A DNA stretch of 64,000 bases from Pseudomonadales bacterium. GTDB lineage: Bacteria; Pseudomonadota; Gammaproteobacteria; Pseudomonadales; Halieaceae. Below, piece after piece: positions 21,075 through 30,934 of this stretch (its first letter is position 1; every line of letters begins with the position of its first letter). The stretch covers positions 310,001 through 374,000 of the forward strand of contig JACKNN010000004.1 of NCBI GenBank assembly GCA_024234855.1, given 5' to 3'. Below the pieces are notes generated by a model. The model worked only from the letters and a program-made list of their open reading frames with translations, did not search any database and had not been told where the DNA came from. The position numbers and the translations under genes are program-made.

Positions 21075-21476
21075 ATATAACCAAAGTTATCTGGACCATC
21101 GAAATCGTTCCAGACGATTTTCGATGCACCCCCCATCCCTGGGGAGCGAAAGACTGTTCCCCGACCCCCTTAACACAGGCCGGGTACTTGTGAGGCATGC
21201 ACCGATCAAAGTGCATACCCGCCGGATGTTGTGACGCTTAAGTCACAGTTTGTTTTACAACTCGTTTGGCCACGCCGAATTGAAGAGCGTGACCAGAACT
21301 TTTTATCTAGGGATTTCTCTCACCACACACAACCTTCCTAAGAAAGTCGCAGTGCTAAGCTCAAATCCTTAGACTCAGCTTGATTTACCTTGTTAAAGAA
21401 CGTCCCGGTGTAAAACCAGAAACAAGCTCTCTCCAAACACAAAAAGCTTGTTTCTAGTCTCAGTGATGCAAAGAAG
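21075..21476 (-). other. Spacer between tRNA-Ala and 23S, with boxA antitermination site
   Basis: About 400 bases without a gene. On the minus strand it carries CGTTCTTTAACAA (21390-21402), a good match to the boxA element that recruits the Nus antitermination complex to rRNA transcripts. Closer to 23S are segments complementary to the region downstream of 23S (GGATGTTGTG near 21225 with CACAACATCC near 18130), extending the processing stem. A local hairpin lies around 21099-21124 (CGAAATCG... with ...CGATTTTCG). Confidence 0.65.
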
Positions 21477-21552
21477 TGGTGGAGCTATGCGGGATCGAAC
21501 CGCAGACCTCCTGCGTGCAAGGCAGGCGCTCTCCCAGCTGAGCTATAGCCCC
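21477..21552 (-). tRNA. alaT: tRNA-Ala (anticodon TGC)
   Basis: The 76-base gene on the minus strand starts GGGGCTATAGCTCAGCTGGG, has the anticodon TGC in CCTTGCACG, the T-arm GGTTCGATCC, and an encoded 3' CCA. The acceptor stem GGGGCTA/TAGCTCC pairs, with one G-T pair. It sits between 16S and 23S in the standard rRNA spacer position. Confidence 0.97.
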
Positions 21553-21672
21553 AAAAGCTTTGTCAGCAACCACGAAGCCTGCCAAGATAACCAATTGCTT
21601 CCAATCGAGGCGCCGTGACGCGCCGTGCATCAACGATACACAAGCGGTGCGGCAACGAAGAGTGGGGGCAAT

Positions 21673-21749
<77 letters not shown>

Positions 21750-21805
21750 GTCTTAACTTGCGTCAAACAAAGCATGCGCTCGTGATTTCTTTCGCATCAA
21801 CCGAA

Positions 21806-21832
21806 CAAATGAAGACAAATGTGTGAGCACTC
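21806..21832 (-). repeat. 3' arm of the 16S RNase III processing stem
   Basis: This segment, just after the 16S 3' end in transcript order, is complementary over about 26 bases to 23564-23591 in the 16S leader, with only G-U type mismatches. Pairing would loop out the whole 16S and create the double helix cut by RNase III in bacterial rRNA maturation. Confidence 0.75.
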
Positions 21833-21853
21833 ATCAGGTAGTGCCAACATCGT

Positions 21854-23390
<1,537 letters not shown>

Positions 23391-23661
23391 TCTTTAGCCT
23401 CTACCCTCCACCTGTTACAGCGGCGGACAAGAGGGGATATTTACGTGGTTAACCCCACTTCAATACCCAAATCCAGGGCTCAGACACAATTTCGAAATCA
23501 AATATTCATAAATGAATTAATGAGTCACTTGTTGTGTCTGAATAGTCGTGACAACTATCCCAACAAGTGCCCACACATCTGTCTTCATTTGACTGTTAAA
23601 TAACGCCTGACCGCCAGGGGCAGGGTTCGCCTTCAGGGGATACCCCGAAGTGCGGACGCGT
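23391..23661 (-). other. 16S leader with boxA-like site and 5' processing-stem arm
   Basis: Transcribed leader between the rRNA promoter and 16S. It contains CGTTATTTAACAG (minus strand, about 23594-23606), resembling boxA, and the 5' arm of the 16S processing stem (23564-23591). A further inverted repeat, TCAGACACAA (23479-23488) with TTGTGTCTGA (23532-23541), lies nearer to 16S. No open reading frame is credible here. Confidence 0.65.
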
Positions 23662-23705
23662 ATTATACCGATCGCCATCGCCTTGGCAAGAGATTATTTT
23701 TCCAC
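23662..23705 (-). promoter_or_regulatory. rRNA operon promoter (sigma-70 type)
   Basis: On the minus strand there is a perfect -10 TATAAT (23662-23667) and a -35 TTGCCA (23684-23689) separated by 16 bases. The sequence after the -10 (ACGCGTCCGC) is GC-rich, as in stringently controlled rRNA promoters, and an AT-rich tract GGAAAAATAATCTC (23690-23703) sits in the UP-element position. The remaining intergenic bases up to tyrS (23706-23927) show no gene and may hold Fis sites, which I cannot score by eye. Confidence 0.7.
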
Positions 23706-23927
23706 CCCTCACTCCAAATCCCCTTCAGCACCCGCTCGACATTTCCATTCTAATCACTTGAAAGTAATAAGATTTCAAGCCATCAAAAAAGGCTTGAGAG
23801 ATGCCCGTCAGCGCGAAGGGAGGCGAACTATACGCAGCCGACCAGGGAAGAGCAAGTACTTTGGTGGGAAAACCCCCAAATGCGCAATTGTGCCTGGATT
23901 GCCGCGCGCCCCGGGTGCCGCCGATGA

Positions 23928-25223
23928 TCACCCTATCTCGAACAGGTGGTATTTCTTTTTGCCCAGTCGGACCAGGAAGAAACGACCGAACAGCGCGCCG
24001 GAGACATCAAGGCAGGCGGCAACGTCCGTGTTTTGCGCCCAGCCCACCGGCCGATTATTGATCGTGACCGCGTCGCGCCCAAGAGCATCTTTTACCTGCT
24101 TGCCCGAAGGCGCCATACCGGCATCAACCAGCAATTGAGTGAGGGTTTCCGGCAAGTCACCGCTCATCAACGCAGACGCCGGCAGCCCATCCTGACGCAG
24201 TTGCAGAACATCACTTTCAGACAGTGCCTCGATCGCCCCGCTGAACAGCGAATCCGATATTCGCTCAGCAGCAGCAAGCCCTGCCTCGCCGTGAACAAGG
24301 CGGGTTACCTCCCGCGCCAACACCGACTGACCCGCCGGCTTGCCCTGTCCGCGAGCATCGGACTCCTGCAGGGCATCTATTTCCGTCACATCGAGAAAAG
24401 TGAAGTATTTCAGGAACTTGTACACGTCGCTGTCAGCCGTGCCCAACCAGAACTGGTAGAAAGCATAGGGCGATGTTTTGCGCGCATCCAGCCAGACGGT
24501 GCCGGATTCCGTCTTCCCAAATTTTGAGCCGTCGGACTTGGTGATAAGCGGCATGGTCAGGCCGAATACCTGCTTGCCGTGCAGGCGACGCGTGAGGTCT
24601 ATCCCGCCCGTAATATTGCCCCACTGGTCTGAGCCGCCTATCTGCAGACCGCAGTCGTAGCGCCGGTTCAACTCCGCGAAATCGAAAGACTGCAAAATCA
24701 TATAGGTGAATTCGGTATAGCTTATCCCGCTACCCTCGCGCTCGATACGCTGCTTGACCGATTCCTTCTGGATCATCGAATTGATGGAAAAATGTTTGCC
24801 GATATCCCGCAGAAAGGTCAGCACATCCAGATTGGCGGTCCAGTCCAGGTTATTTACCACCTCGGCAGAGGCCTCGCCGATATCGAAATCGATAAATCGA
24901 CACACCTGGGTCTTGATTTTCTCCACCCAGCCGTCCACGACCTCCGGCGTATTCAACTGCCGCTCCTGGGCTTTGAAGCTGGGGTCGCCGATAAGCCCGG
25001 TAGCACCGCCCACCAGCGCCAGCGGCTTGTGCCCCGCAAGCTGGAAGCGGCGCAACATCAGCAGTGGCACCAGTGAGCCGATATGGAGACTGTCTGCGGT
25101 CGGATCGAAACCACAATAAAGCGTACGCACCCCACCATCGAGCCAGCCGGGAAGATCGGCCTCCCCGGCGATCTGGAAAACCAGCCCGCGAGCGCGGAGG
25201 TCATCGAGAAGGGCGCTGCTCAT
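23928..25223 (-). CDS. tyrS: Tyrosyl-tRNA synthetase
   Basis: Class I aminoacyl-tRNA synthetase that charges tRNA-Tyr; cytoplasmic homodimer. The 431-residue protein shows the TyrS1 (E. coli-like) layout: Rossmann fold with the HIGH-type motif in GFDPTADSLHIGSLVPLL, the tyrosine/tRNA-binding region YDCGLQIGGSDQWGNI, the KMSKS-equivalent KFGKTESG, and a C-terminal S4 RNA-binding domain (residues ~360-425, DALGRDAVTINNRPV). The start ATG at 25223 follows GGAGAG. Divergent from the M23 peptidase gene. Confidence 0.97.
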   Translation of the reverse strand: MSSALLDDLRARGLVFQIAGEADLPGWLDGGVRTLYCGFDPTADSLHIGSLVPLLMLRRFQLAGHKPLALVGGATGLIGDPSFKAQERQLNTPEVVDGWVEKIKTQVCRFIDFDIGEASAEVVNNLDWTANLDVLTFLRDIGKHFSINSMIQKESVKQRIEREGSGISYTEFTYMILQSFDFAELNRRYDCGLQIGGSDQWGNITGGIDLTRRLHGKQVFGLTMPLITKSDGSKFGKTESGTVWLDARKTSPYAFYQFWLGTADSDVYKFLKYFTFLDVTEIDALQESDARGQGKPAGQSVLAREVTRLVHGEAGLAAAERISDSLFSGAIEALSESDVLQLRQDGLPASALMSGDLPETLTQLLVDAGMAPSGKQVKDALGRDAVTINNRPVGWAQNTDVAACLDVSGALFGRFFLVRLGKKKYHLFEIG

Positions 25224-25369
25224 TCAAACTCTCCCTGGTGCGCGCTCGCGCCGGGTTTGGGGGCGCAAACCATACAACAACAATCCCGCCAAAGTCATGT
25301 TTTGGCTATGGCATTTCCGAATTTTTTTATATACTCAGGCCCTATTCGATAACAAGGATCATCGGGGCC

Positions 25370-26824
25370 ATGCTATCAGCACCGAACAGGCGACGAGGGG
25401 CTACCGCCTCTCGCGATGAGGGTCAGCTTTTTTCGCAGTTCATCCGGCCAGGCAAGACCGCCGTGGCGGGGTTTGCATTACTGTCCTGTTTCGCAACGGG
25501 AATGGTTTTACAGTCGCCCGGCGATAACAACGCCAGTGTTGCGCAGCAGCTCGCTCCCGCGGACATTCTGCCGGAGGCCTTCGGACCCATCGATGATTTG
25601 TGGATGGTCACGAGACCGGCGGAAACGGGTTTCAAACTCACCGTGGACGCCCCAGCCACGGCGTCAGCGCAGACATCCACTGAGCCGACAGAGCAGCCCT
25701 GGGTGGAACAGGTCGTGAAAAATGGCGACAACCTGTCCCTGATTTTCCAGCGGGCGGGCTTCAGCAAAAAAGACGTTCACCGGGTGGTGAGCGAATCGAA
25801 GGACGGCAAGGCCCTCGCTCGCATTTTTCCCGGTCAGATTGTCTCATTCCAGTCAGATGAAACCGGGGGACTGGCCGCTGTGCGGCTGGTCAAGTCACCG
25901 CTGGAAACCATCATCTATGAGAGGACAGAGACGGGCTTCAGCAGTGAGATTGTCAGTCGCACGCCGGATGTGAGGGAGTCCTGGGCGACTGCGGAGATTA
26001 CTTCCTCCCTGTTTATGGCCGGGAAGCAAGCCGGGCTCTCGTACACCACGATAATGGACCTGGCCACCATTTTTGGCGGCGTCATCGATTTTGTGCAGGA
26101 CCCGCGCCAGGGCGACGCCTTCCAGGTGGTTTACGAAGAGCTTTACGTGGGAGATGAAAAATACGGCGATGGCGCCATCGTGGCGGCCTCGTTCACCAAC
26201 CGGGGCAAAACATACAACGCCTTTCGTTATGTCGACGCCAGTGGTGAAGCCAATTATTACAATGAGGACGGCGCCAGCATGCGCAGGGCTTTCCTGCTCG
26301 CGCCCGTGGATTTCACCCGCATCAGTTCAAACTTCAACATGAAACGCATGCACCCGATCTACAAGACTACACGGCCCCATCGCGGCACCGATTACGCCGC
26401 ACCAACGGGAACCCCTGTTTACGCCGCCGGCGATGGCAAGGTGATCAAGGCGGGCTACACCGGGGCCAACGGTAATTATGTGTTCATCCAGCACGGTGAT
26501 CAGTACGTCACCCACTACCTTCACCTGAACAAGCGCAATGTAAAAGAGGGACAGCACGTCTCCCAGAGCCAGGTCATAGGCACCGTGGGTTCAACCGGCG
26601 CAGCCACCGGCCCCCACCTGCATTACGAATTCCTGGTGAACGGTGTCCACCGCGACCCCCGCAGCATCCACAAGATGCTGCCCAAGGTCAGGACTATCCC
26701 GGCGGCCGAAATGACCGCCTTCCGGCAGAGCATTCACGAGAGCTCACTGCAGATGGCGTCCCTGCGCTCAGACAACCATCTGGCGATGAACGCTTCGGGC
26801 GGTACCGATTCCGCTACCAACTGA
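25370..26824 (+). CDS. M23-family murein endopeptidase with OapA/LysM-like domain
   Basis: Predicted envelope zinc metallopeptidase cutting peptidoglycan cross-links, 484 residues from the ATG at 25370 (AAGGATC upstream). An N-terminal membrane anchor lies at residues ~35-52 (VAGFALLSCFATGMVL). An OapA/LysM-like segment follows at residues ~110-165 (VKNGDNLSLIFQRAGFSKKD, IFPGQIVSFQSD). The LytM/M23 catalytic domain occupies residues ~320-430, with zinc ligands in HRGTDYAAPTGTPVYA (HxxxD) and GPHLHYEFLVNG (HxH). This is the MepM-type layout. The open frame extends upstream to 25064 but that part overlaps tyrS and lacks a leader. anmK follows 8 bases later, so cell-wall turnover genes are paired. 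Confidence 0.93.
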   Translation: MLSAPNRRRGATASRDEGQLFSQFIRPGKTAVAGFALLSCFATGMVLQSPGDNNASVAQQLAPADILPEAFGPIDDLWMVTRPAETGFKLTVDAPATASAQTSTEPTEQPWVEQVVKNGDNLSLIFQRAGFSKKDVHRVVSESKDGKALARIFPGQIVSFQSDETGGLAAVRLVKSPLETIIYERTETGFSSEIVSRTPDVRESWATAEITSSLFMAGKQAGLSYTTIMDLATIFGGVIDFVQDPRQGDAFQVVYEELYVGDEKYGDGAIVAASFTNRGKTYNAFRYVDASGEANYYNEDGASMRRAFLLAPVDFTRISSNFNMKRMHPIYKTTRPHRGTDYAAPTGTPVYAAGDGKVIKAGYTGANGNYVFIQHGDQYVTHYLHLNKRNVKEGQHVSQSQVIGTVGSTGAATGPHLHYEFLVNGVHRDPRSIHKMLPKVRTIPAAEMTAFRQSIHESSLQMASLRSDNHLAMNASGGTDSATN

Positions 26825-26832
26825 GCGAATCG

Positions 26833-27954
26833 ATGGAACAAGCCCTCTACATCGGCCTGATGTCGGGCACCAGTGTCGACGCCATCGACAGCGCACTCAT
26901 CAGCTGTGACCGCAACGAGGTTCTGCTGTTAGCCACTCACCGGCACGAGCTACCGGGCGCCATCCGGGAACAGATCGCCGACATCAGCCACTCCGGCCCC
27001 GATGAAGTAGAGCGCATGGGCCCACTGGATCGCGAGTTGGGCCGGTTGTTCGCCGCGGCCGCGCTGGCCCTGCTATCAAAGTCGGGCAAGCAGGCAAATC
27101 GGGTACGCGCCATCGGCAGCCACGGCCAGACCATTCGCCACAGGCCCCCCTCAGGCGGCTCCGGCGACAACAGCTTTACCCTGCAACTTGGTGACCCCAA
27201 CACCATCGCCGAGACCACCGGCATCACCACGATTGCCGACTTCAGGCGCCGGGATATCGCCGCCGGGGGCGAGGGCGCGCCGCTGGCGCCGGCTTTCCAC
27301 GCCGCCGCATTTGCGAGGCCGGGAGTCAACCGGGCGATCGTCAACATTGGCGGCATCGCCAATGCCTCCCTGCTGCGAGGAATGGAACTGCGCTTGGGGT
27401 TTGATACCGGGCCGGGCAATACACTGCTGGACCACTGGGTAAAACGCCATACCGGTCGAGACTATGATCACGATGGCCAGTGGGCGACGACTGGCACCGT
27501 CTCCGGGCCATTGCTGGCCGACCTGCTCAATCACCCCTATTTCGCCAAAACAGGGCCGCGCAGCTCCGGCAAGGAGGCTTTCAACCTGGCCTGGCTGGAC
27601 CAGCGCCTGACTGCGCACCCGGGGCTGGCAGCGATCGATGTGCAGGCGACACTGGCAGAGCTGACAGCGGCCAGCATAGCGCTGGCTATCAACAATTGTG
27701 GTATCGCTGTCGCCGAGGTATACACCTGCGGCGGCGGCGCCCATAACGGCGACCTGATGCGGCGACTGCAACAGCGGCTGGAACCGGCCCTGCTCGCCTC
27801 GACCGCCGCGCTCGGCATGGATCCGGACTGGGTCGAGGCCGTCACTTTTGCCTGGCTGGCCCACCGCACACTGGCGGGGCTTGCCGGCAACGCGCCCGCT
27901 GTTACCGGTGCCGCGGGGCCGCGGGTTCTGGGCGGGATATATCCGGGGGTCTGA
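26833..27954 (+). CDS. anmK: Anhydro-N-acetylmuramic acid kinase
   Basis: Cytoplasmic kinase that cleaves and phosphorylates 1,6-anhydro-MurNAc from recycled peptidoglycan to give MurNAc-6-phosphate. The 373-residue protein begins with the family signature YIGLMSGTSVDAIDSAL and has GSHGQTIRHRP, the ATPase-fold motif IVNIGGIANASLL, FDTGPGNTLLDHW and the C-terminal TCGGGAHNGDLMRRL. It begins 8 bases after the M23 peptidase stop, so the enzyme that opens the wall and the one that recycles its fragments are likely co-transcribed. Confidence 0.97.
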   Translation: MEQALYIGLMSGTSVDAIDSALISCDRNEVLLLATHRHELPGAIREQIADISHSGPDEVERMGPLDRELGRLFAAAALALLSKSGKQANRVRAIGSHGQTIRHRPPSGGSGDNSFTLQLGDPNTIAETTGITTIADFRRRDIAAGGEGAPLAPAFHAAAFARPGVNRAIVNIGGIANASLLRGMELRLGFDTGPGNTLLDHWVKRHTGRDYDHDGQWATTGTVSGPLLADLLNHPYFAKTGPRSSGKEAFNLAWLDQRLTAHPGLAAIDVQATLAELTAASIALAINNCGIAVAEVYTCGGGAHNGDLMRRLQQRLEPALLASTAALGMDPDWVEAVTFAWLAHRTLAGLAGNAPAVTGAAGPRVLGGIYPGV

Positions 27955-28140
27955 AAATTGAGCTAGTGCTGTTCCCGCTGCCGGCACTGCAATTCACTAC
28001 TGGCCAAATTGAAGGGCTCGATGAACAGCTGTGCATCCGCTGCATTCACACCACGGGCGGCCATCCAGGTCTGGCATGCATTGATTGTCACCACCTGCAG
28101 GGCCGACAGGCTGCCCGCGCACGGCCGTCAGTCCGGGTGA

Positions 28141-28494
28141 CTAGATAGAAAAAGATGAACCGCAGCCACAGGTAGTGGCCGCGTTGGGATTGTTGACCAC
28201 AAAACGGGACCCCTCCAGCCCCTCCGTGTAGTCCACTTCGGAACCCACCAGGTACTGGAAGCTCATGGGGTCGACAAGTACGGTGACGCCGTCCCTTTCA
28301 ATAGCGGCGTCGTCCTCCGCAGCGGCCTCCTCGAAGCTGAAACCGTACTGGAACCCCGAGCACCCTCCGCCGGTGATGTACACCCGAAGTTTCAGCGCCT
28401 GGTTCTCCTCCTCCGCCACCAGTTCGCGCACTTTCTGCACGGCACGTGCAGAAAGATTAATACTCGCCGGGTTAAAGGACTCTGCTACTGACAT
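28141..28494 (-). CDS. erpA: Iron-sulfur cluster insertion protein ErpA
   Basis: A-type carrier that delivers Fe-S clusters to target enzymes. The three conserved cysteines are present: GGGCSGFQYGF in the middle and CGCGSSFSI at the C-terminus. From the ATG at 28494 it is 117 residues, the normal ErpA length, and CAGGAAATACC upstream is a good ribosome site; a start 21 bases further upstream is possible but less likely. It is the last gene of the argC, DUF6776-like, bactofilin, erpA run. Complex I upstream in the window is a plausible client, as ErpA matures respiratory Fe-S proteins in E. coli (known of the family). Confidence 0.95.
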   Translation of the reverse strand: MSVAESFNPASINLSARAVQKVRELVAEEENQALKLRVYITGGGCSGFQYGFSFEEAAAEDDAAIERDGVTVLVDPMSFQYLVGSEVDYTEGLEGSRFVVNNPNAATTCGCGSSFSI

Positions 28495-28565
28495 CGGTAT
28501 TTCCTGGGGTGTCACGCCGGTTTACCAGCGTATCATCAGCCCGCATTATGTGAAGTCCGAGTATT

Positions 28566-29030
28566 TTAGTCAAGTTTAGCGGATACCACCGCGAGGCCAG
28601 CGGCGGGCTCGGCGCCGCCCGAGGCCGGCCCAGCCGCCTCGCTTTTGATCACCTTCGCCGCCTCGGTCTCGGCCATGTGCGCCAGGCTACCATTGACCTC
28701 GGCACCCGCGGCCATTTCCACGAGCGTGTAGAACACATTGCCCTTCACCTGCGCCTTGGCGGCCAGTTCGAGGTGCCGGGTGGAGTATACGTTGCCCTCC
28801 ACCTCGCCGTTAATGACCACAGAGGGTGCACGAATCTCGCCCTCGACCCGGCCCTTATCCACCACCCTCACCAGTGCGTCCTTGCCTGGTTGGGCAATAA
28901 TATTGCCCTGCACCAGACCCTCGATATCCAGTACGCCGCTGAAACGGATGTCACCCAGGATCACCGTGTCGCTGGACACCAGGGTGGTCTTGCCCGATAC
29001 GCTCATGGACGATTTCTTATTTCCCAACAT
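28566..29030 (-). CDS. Bactofilin-family polymer-forming protein
   Basis: A 154-residue bactofilin (former DUF583). These proteins form a right-handed beta helix and polymerise without nucleotide, acting as local cytoskeleton, often in cell-wall or stalk morphogenesis. The core at residues ~15-115 has the repeated strand pattern: TLVSSDTVILGDIRFSGVLD, GLVQGNIIAQPG, GRVEGEIRAPSVVINGEVEG, RHLELAAKAQVKGNVFYT, AAGAEVNGSL. N- and C-terminal tails are disordered. Its start overlaps the stop of the upstream membrane protein gene by 14 bases, suggesting that the latter is a membrane partner. Confidence 0.93.
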   Translation of the reverse strand: MLGNKKSSMSVSGKTTLVSSDTVILGDIRFSGVLDIEGLVQGNIIAQPGKDALVRVVDKGRVEGEIRAPSVVINGEVEGNVYSTRHLELAAKAQVKGNVFYTLVEMAAGAEVNGSLAHMAETEAAKVIKSEAAGPASGGAEPAAGLAVVSAKLD

Positions 29031-29745
29031 GGGTAAACCTCTCTGCTAGCTGCCAGGGATATTCCTGCCTGATCACGAATTCGCGGGGCTTCCGGGTTCG
29101 CGCCTCCACCCGGACGCTGCCTGGGGCAAAGCCCTCAGGTAATTCCAGGCTGCCCTGCACTGACTGGAAATAACGGAAATCCAGGGTGCTGCCCCCGCCT
29201 TTGAAATCGGCACTCAATTCCGCCAGGGGATACTCGACCGCCGCACCGCCCTTTACTCCGCTGATGACCACCGACAGGCTGCCCACGAGTTGCTCGTAGG
29301 TACGCGCTTCCTGTAGCACCACAATGCGATAGAAATACTGCCCGGGTTGCTCACCAGCCATCAATTCAAGGCCACGCAAGCTCAATCCCGGGGCGGCTTC
29401 GCCGGGAGATATCAGGCTGCGGTAAAAAGCCAGCCCCTCCTCCAGCCCCGTTATCGCCTCCCTCTGGCCCGCCAGTTCCTTGCGTACCAGCTCAAGTGCC
29501 TGGCGATCGACTTCATGCCGGGTGCGCTGAATCGCCAGTTCCTCATCCCGCAACCGCAGCGTACTTTGCACCGCCATCAACTCAGCCTGCATGGCTTTGT
29601 AGGTCTTGGGCTTGGTCCCCATGCTGGTAAACGCCGCGTGCTGCCCGAGATAAAAACCTGCCTCCAGCACCAGCGCAAGCACCAGCGTCACTACAATAAT
29701 GAAGATCGGTCGCCGTCGCTGGCGTATCAGGCTTGTCAACTCCAC
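29017..29745 (-). CDS. DUF6776-like membrane-anchored coiled-coil protein
   Basis: A 242-residue protein with one N-terminal membrane helix (residues ~13-33, PIFIIVVTLVLALVLEAGFY), preceded by a basic cytoplasmic stretch RQRRRP. A coiled coil of about 65 residues follows (AMQAELMAVQSTLRLRDEEL through LVRKELAGQREAITGLEEGL), then a beta-rich domain from about residue 110 to the end. I recall this as the DUF6776 type found beside bactofilin genes in Pseudomonas relatives. It sits between argC and bactofilin on the same strand with a 14-base overlap to the latter. A role anchoring bactofilin filaments at the inner membrane is inference. Confidence 0.7.
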   Translation of the reverse strand: MELTSLIRQRRRPIFIIVVTLVLALVLEAGFYLGQHAAFTSMGTKPKTYKAMQAELMAVQSTLRLRDEELAIQRTRHEVDRQALELVRKELAGQREAITGLEEGLAFYRSLISPGEAAPGLSLRGLELMAGEQPGQYFYRIVVLQEARTYEQLVGSLSVVISGVKGGAAVEYPLAELSADFKGGGSTLDFRYFQSVQGSLELPEGFAPGSVRVEARTRKPREFVIRQEYPWQLAERFTHVGK

Positions 29746-29764
29746 CGCAGTCAGCGCCTCCTGT

Positions 29765-30796
29765 TCAGGGCAGCAGGCCGACCTGCCGCAAGCCCATCGC
29801 CTCGGGCAGGCCCAGCATGATATTCATATTCTGGACCGCCTGGCCCGACGCGCCTTTCACCAGGTTGTCGATCGTTGACATGACCACAACAGTGTCCCGG
29901 TCCTGCGGCACCGTAACGGCAATCTGGCAGCGGTTGGCGCCACGCACCGTGCGCGTCTGGGGAAACATCCCCGCAGGCAGCACGTCGACAAAAGGCTCGT
30001 CGGCGTACCAGTTTTCGTACAGCGCCTGTACATCGCCCGCATCACCCAACAGCCGCGCAAACAGGGTCGCATGAATGCCCCTGATCATGGGCAGCAGGTG
30101 CGGCACAAAGGTCACATTCACCGGCTGGCCGGCCACGTCCGCCAGGCCCTGTTCAATCTCGGGCAGGTGCCGATGGCCCGATACGGCGTAGGCCTTGAAG
30201 CTGTCGGAGACCTCGCTGAGCAGATTGTCGATCTTCGCCTGGCGCCCTGCGCCGCTGACCCCCGAGGCGGCGCTGGCGACCAGCTGCGCAGGGTCCACCA
30301 ACTGGCTGGCCAGCAGGGGGATCAGCCCGAGTTGCACCGACGTGGGATAACAGCCCGGGCAGGCGACCAGCCTGGCGTTGGCTATCGCCGCCCGGTTGAC
30401 TTCCGGCAGCCCGTAGACCGCCTCGGCCAGGCAATCGGGGCTGGCGTGGGGCTCACCGTACCAGCGCGACCACAGCTCCGCATCCCGCAGGCGGTAGTCG
30501 GCCGACAGGTCGATCACCCGGGTGCCGGCAGCCAGCAGCTCGGGCACCGTGTTCATGGCGACATTGTGCGGGGTGGCGAAATACACCACGTCGCAGGCCG
30601 CCAACTGCGCCACTTCCGGTTCGGAAAACGCAAGGTCGTAGTGCCCGCGCAGGTTGGGGAAAAGCTCATCCACGCGGCGCCCGCTCTCGGCGCGGGATGT
30701 GATCGCCACCACCTCCGCCTCTTCATGCGAAGCCAGCAAACGCAGCAGCTCGACACCGGTGTAGCCGGTGCCGCCGACAATGCCAATTTTTACCAT
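29765..30796 (-). CDS. argC: N-acetyl-gamma-glutamyl-phosphate reductase
   Basis: Third step of arginine biosynthesis: NADPH-dependent reduction of N-acetylglutamyl-phosphate to the semialdehyde. From the ATG at 30796 the product is 343 residues, standard for the family. It has the nucleotide-binding start VKIGIVGGTGYTGVELLRLL, the catalytic cysteine in LVACPGCYPTSVQLGL, and the conserved FVPHLLPMIRGIHAT. The open frame continues upstream to 31987, but that part is antisense to the CLC gene and was excluded. First gene of the argC to erpA run. Confidence 0.96.
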   Translation of the reverse strand: MVKIGIVGGTGYTGVELLRLLASHEEAEVVAITSRAESGRRVDELFPNLRGHYDLAFSEPEVAQLAACDVVYFATPHNVAMNTVPELLAAGTRVIDLSADYRLRDAELWSRWYGEPHASPDCLAEAVYGLPEVNRAAIANARLVACPGCYPTSVQLGLIPLLASQLVDPAQLVASAASGVSGAGRQAKIDNLLSEVSDSFKAYAVSGHRHLPEIEQGLADVAGQPVNVTFVPHLLPMIRGIHATLFARLLGDAGDVQALYENWYADEPFVDVLPAGMFPQTRTVRGANRCQIAVTVPQDRDTVVVMSTIDNLVKGASGQAVQNMNIMLGLPEAMGLRQVGLLP

Positions 30797-30934
30797 GTCT
30801 CTATCCAGGTTTTGAGCGACCATCAGCCCTGATCGCCGCCGTGCAGGGCGCCGGGGCAGGGGACAGCCAGTATAAAAGCAATAACCGGGGAGATAACTGG
30901 TAATATTGTCTTTTTTGCAATCAGCCGGGGCAAC

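Noticed and set aside
25064..25369. Upstream extension of the M23 peptidase gene.
   Set aside because: It overlaps the tyrS start region and would bury the membrane anchor; the ATG at 25370 gives the expected layout.
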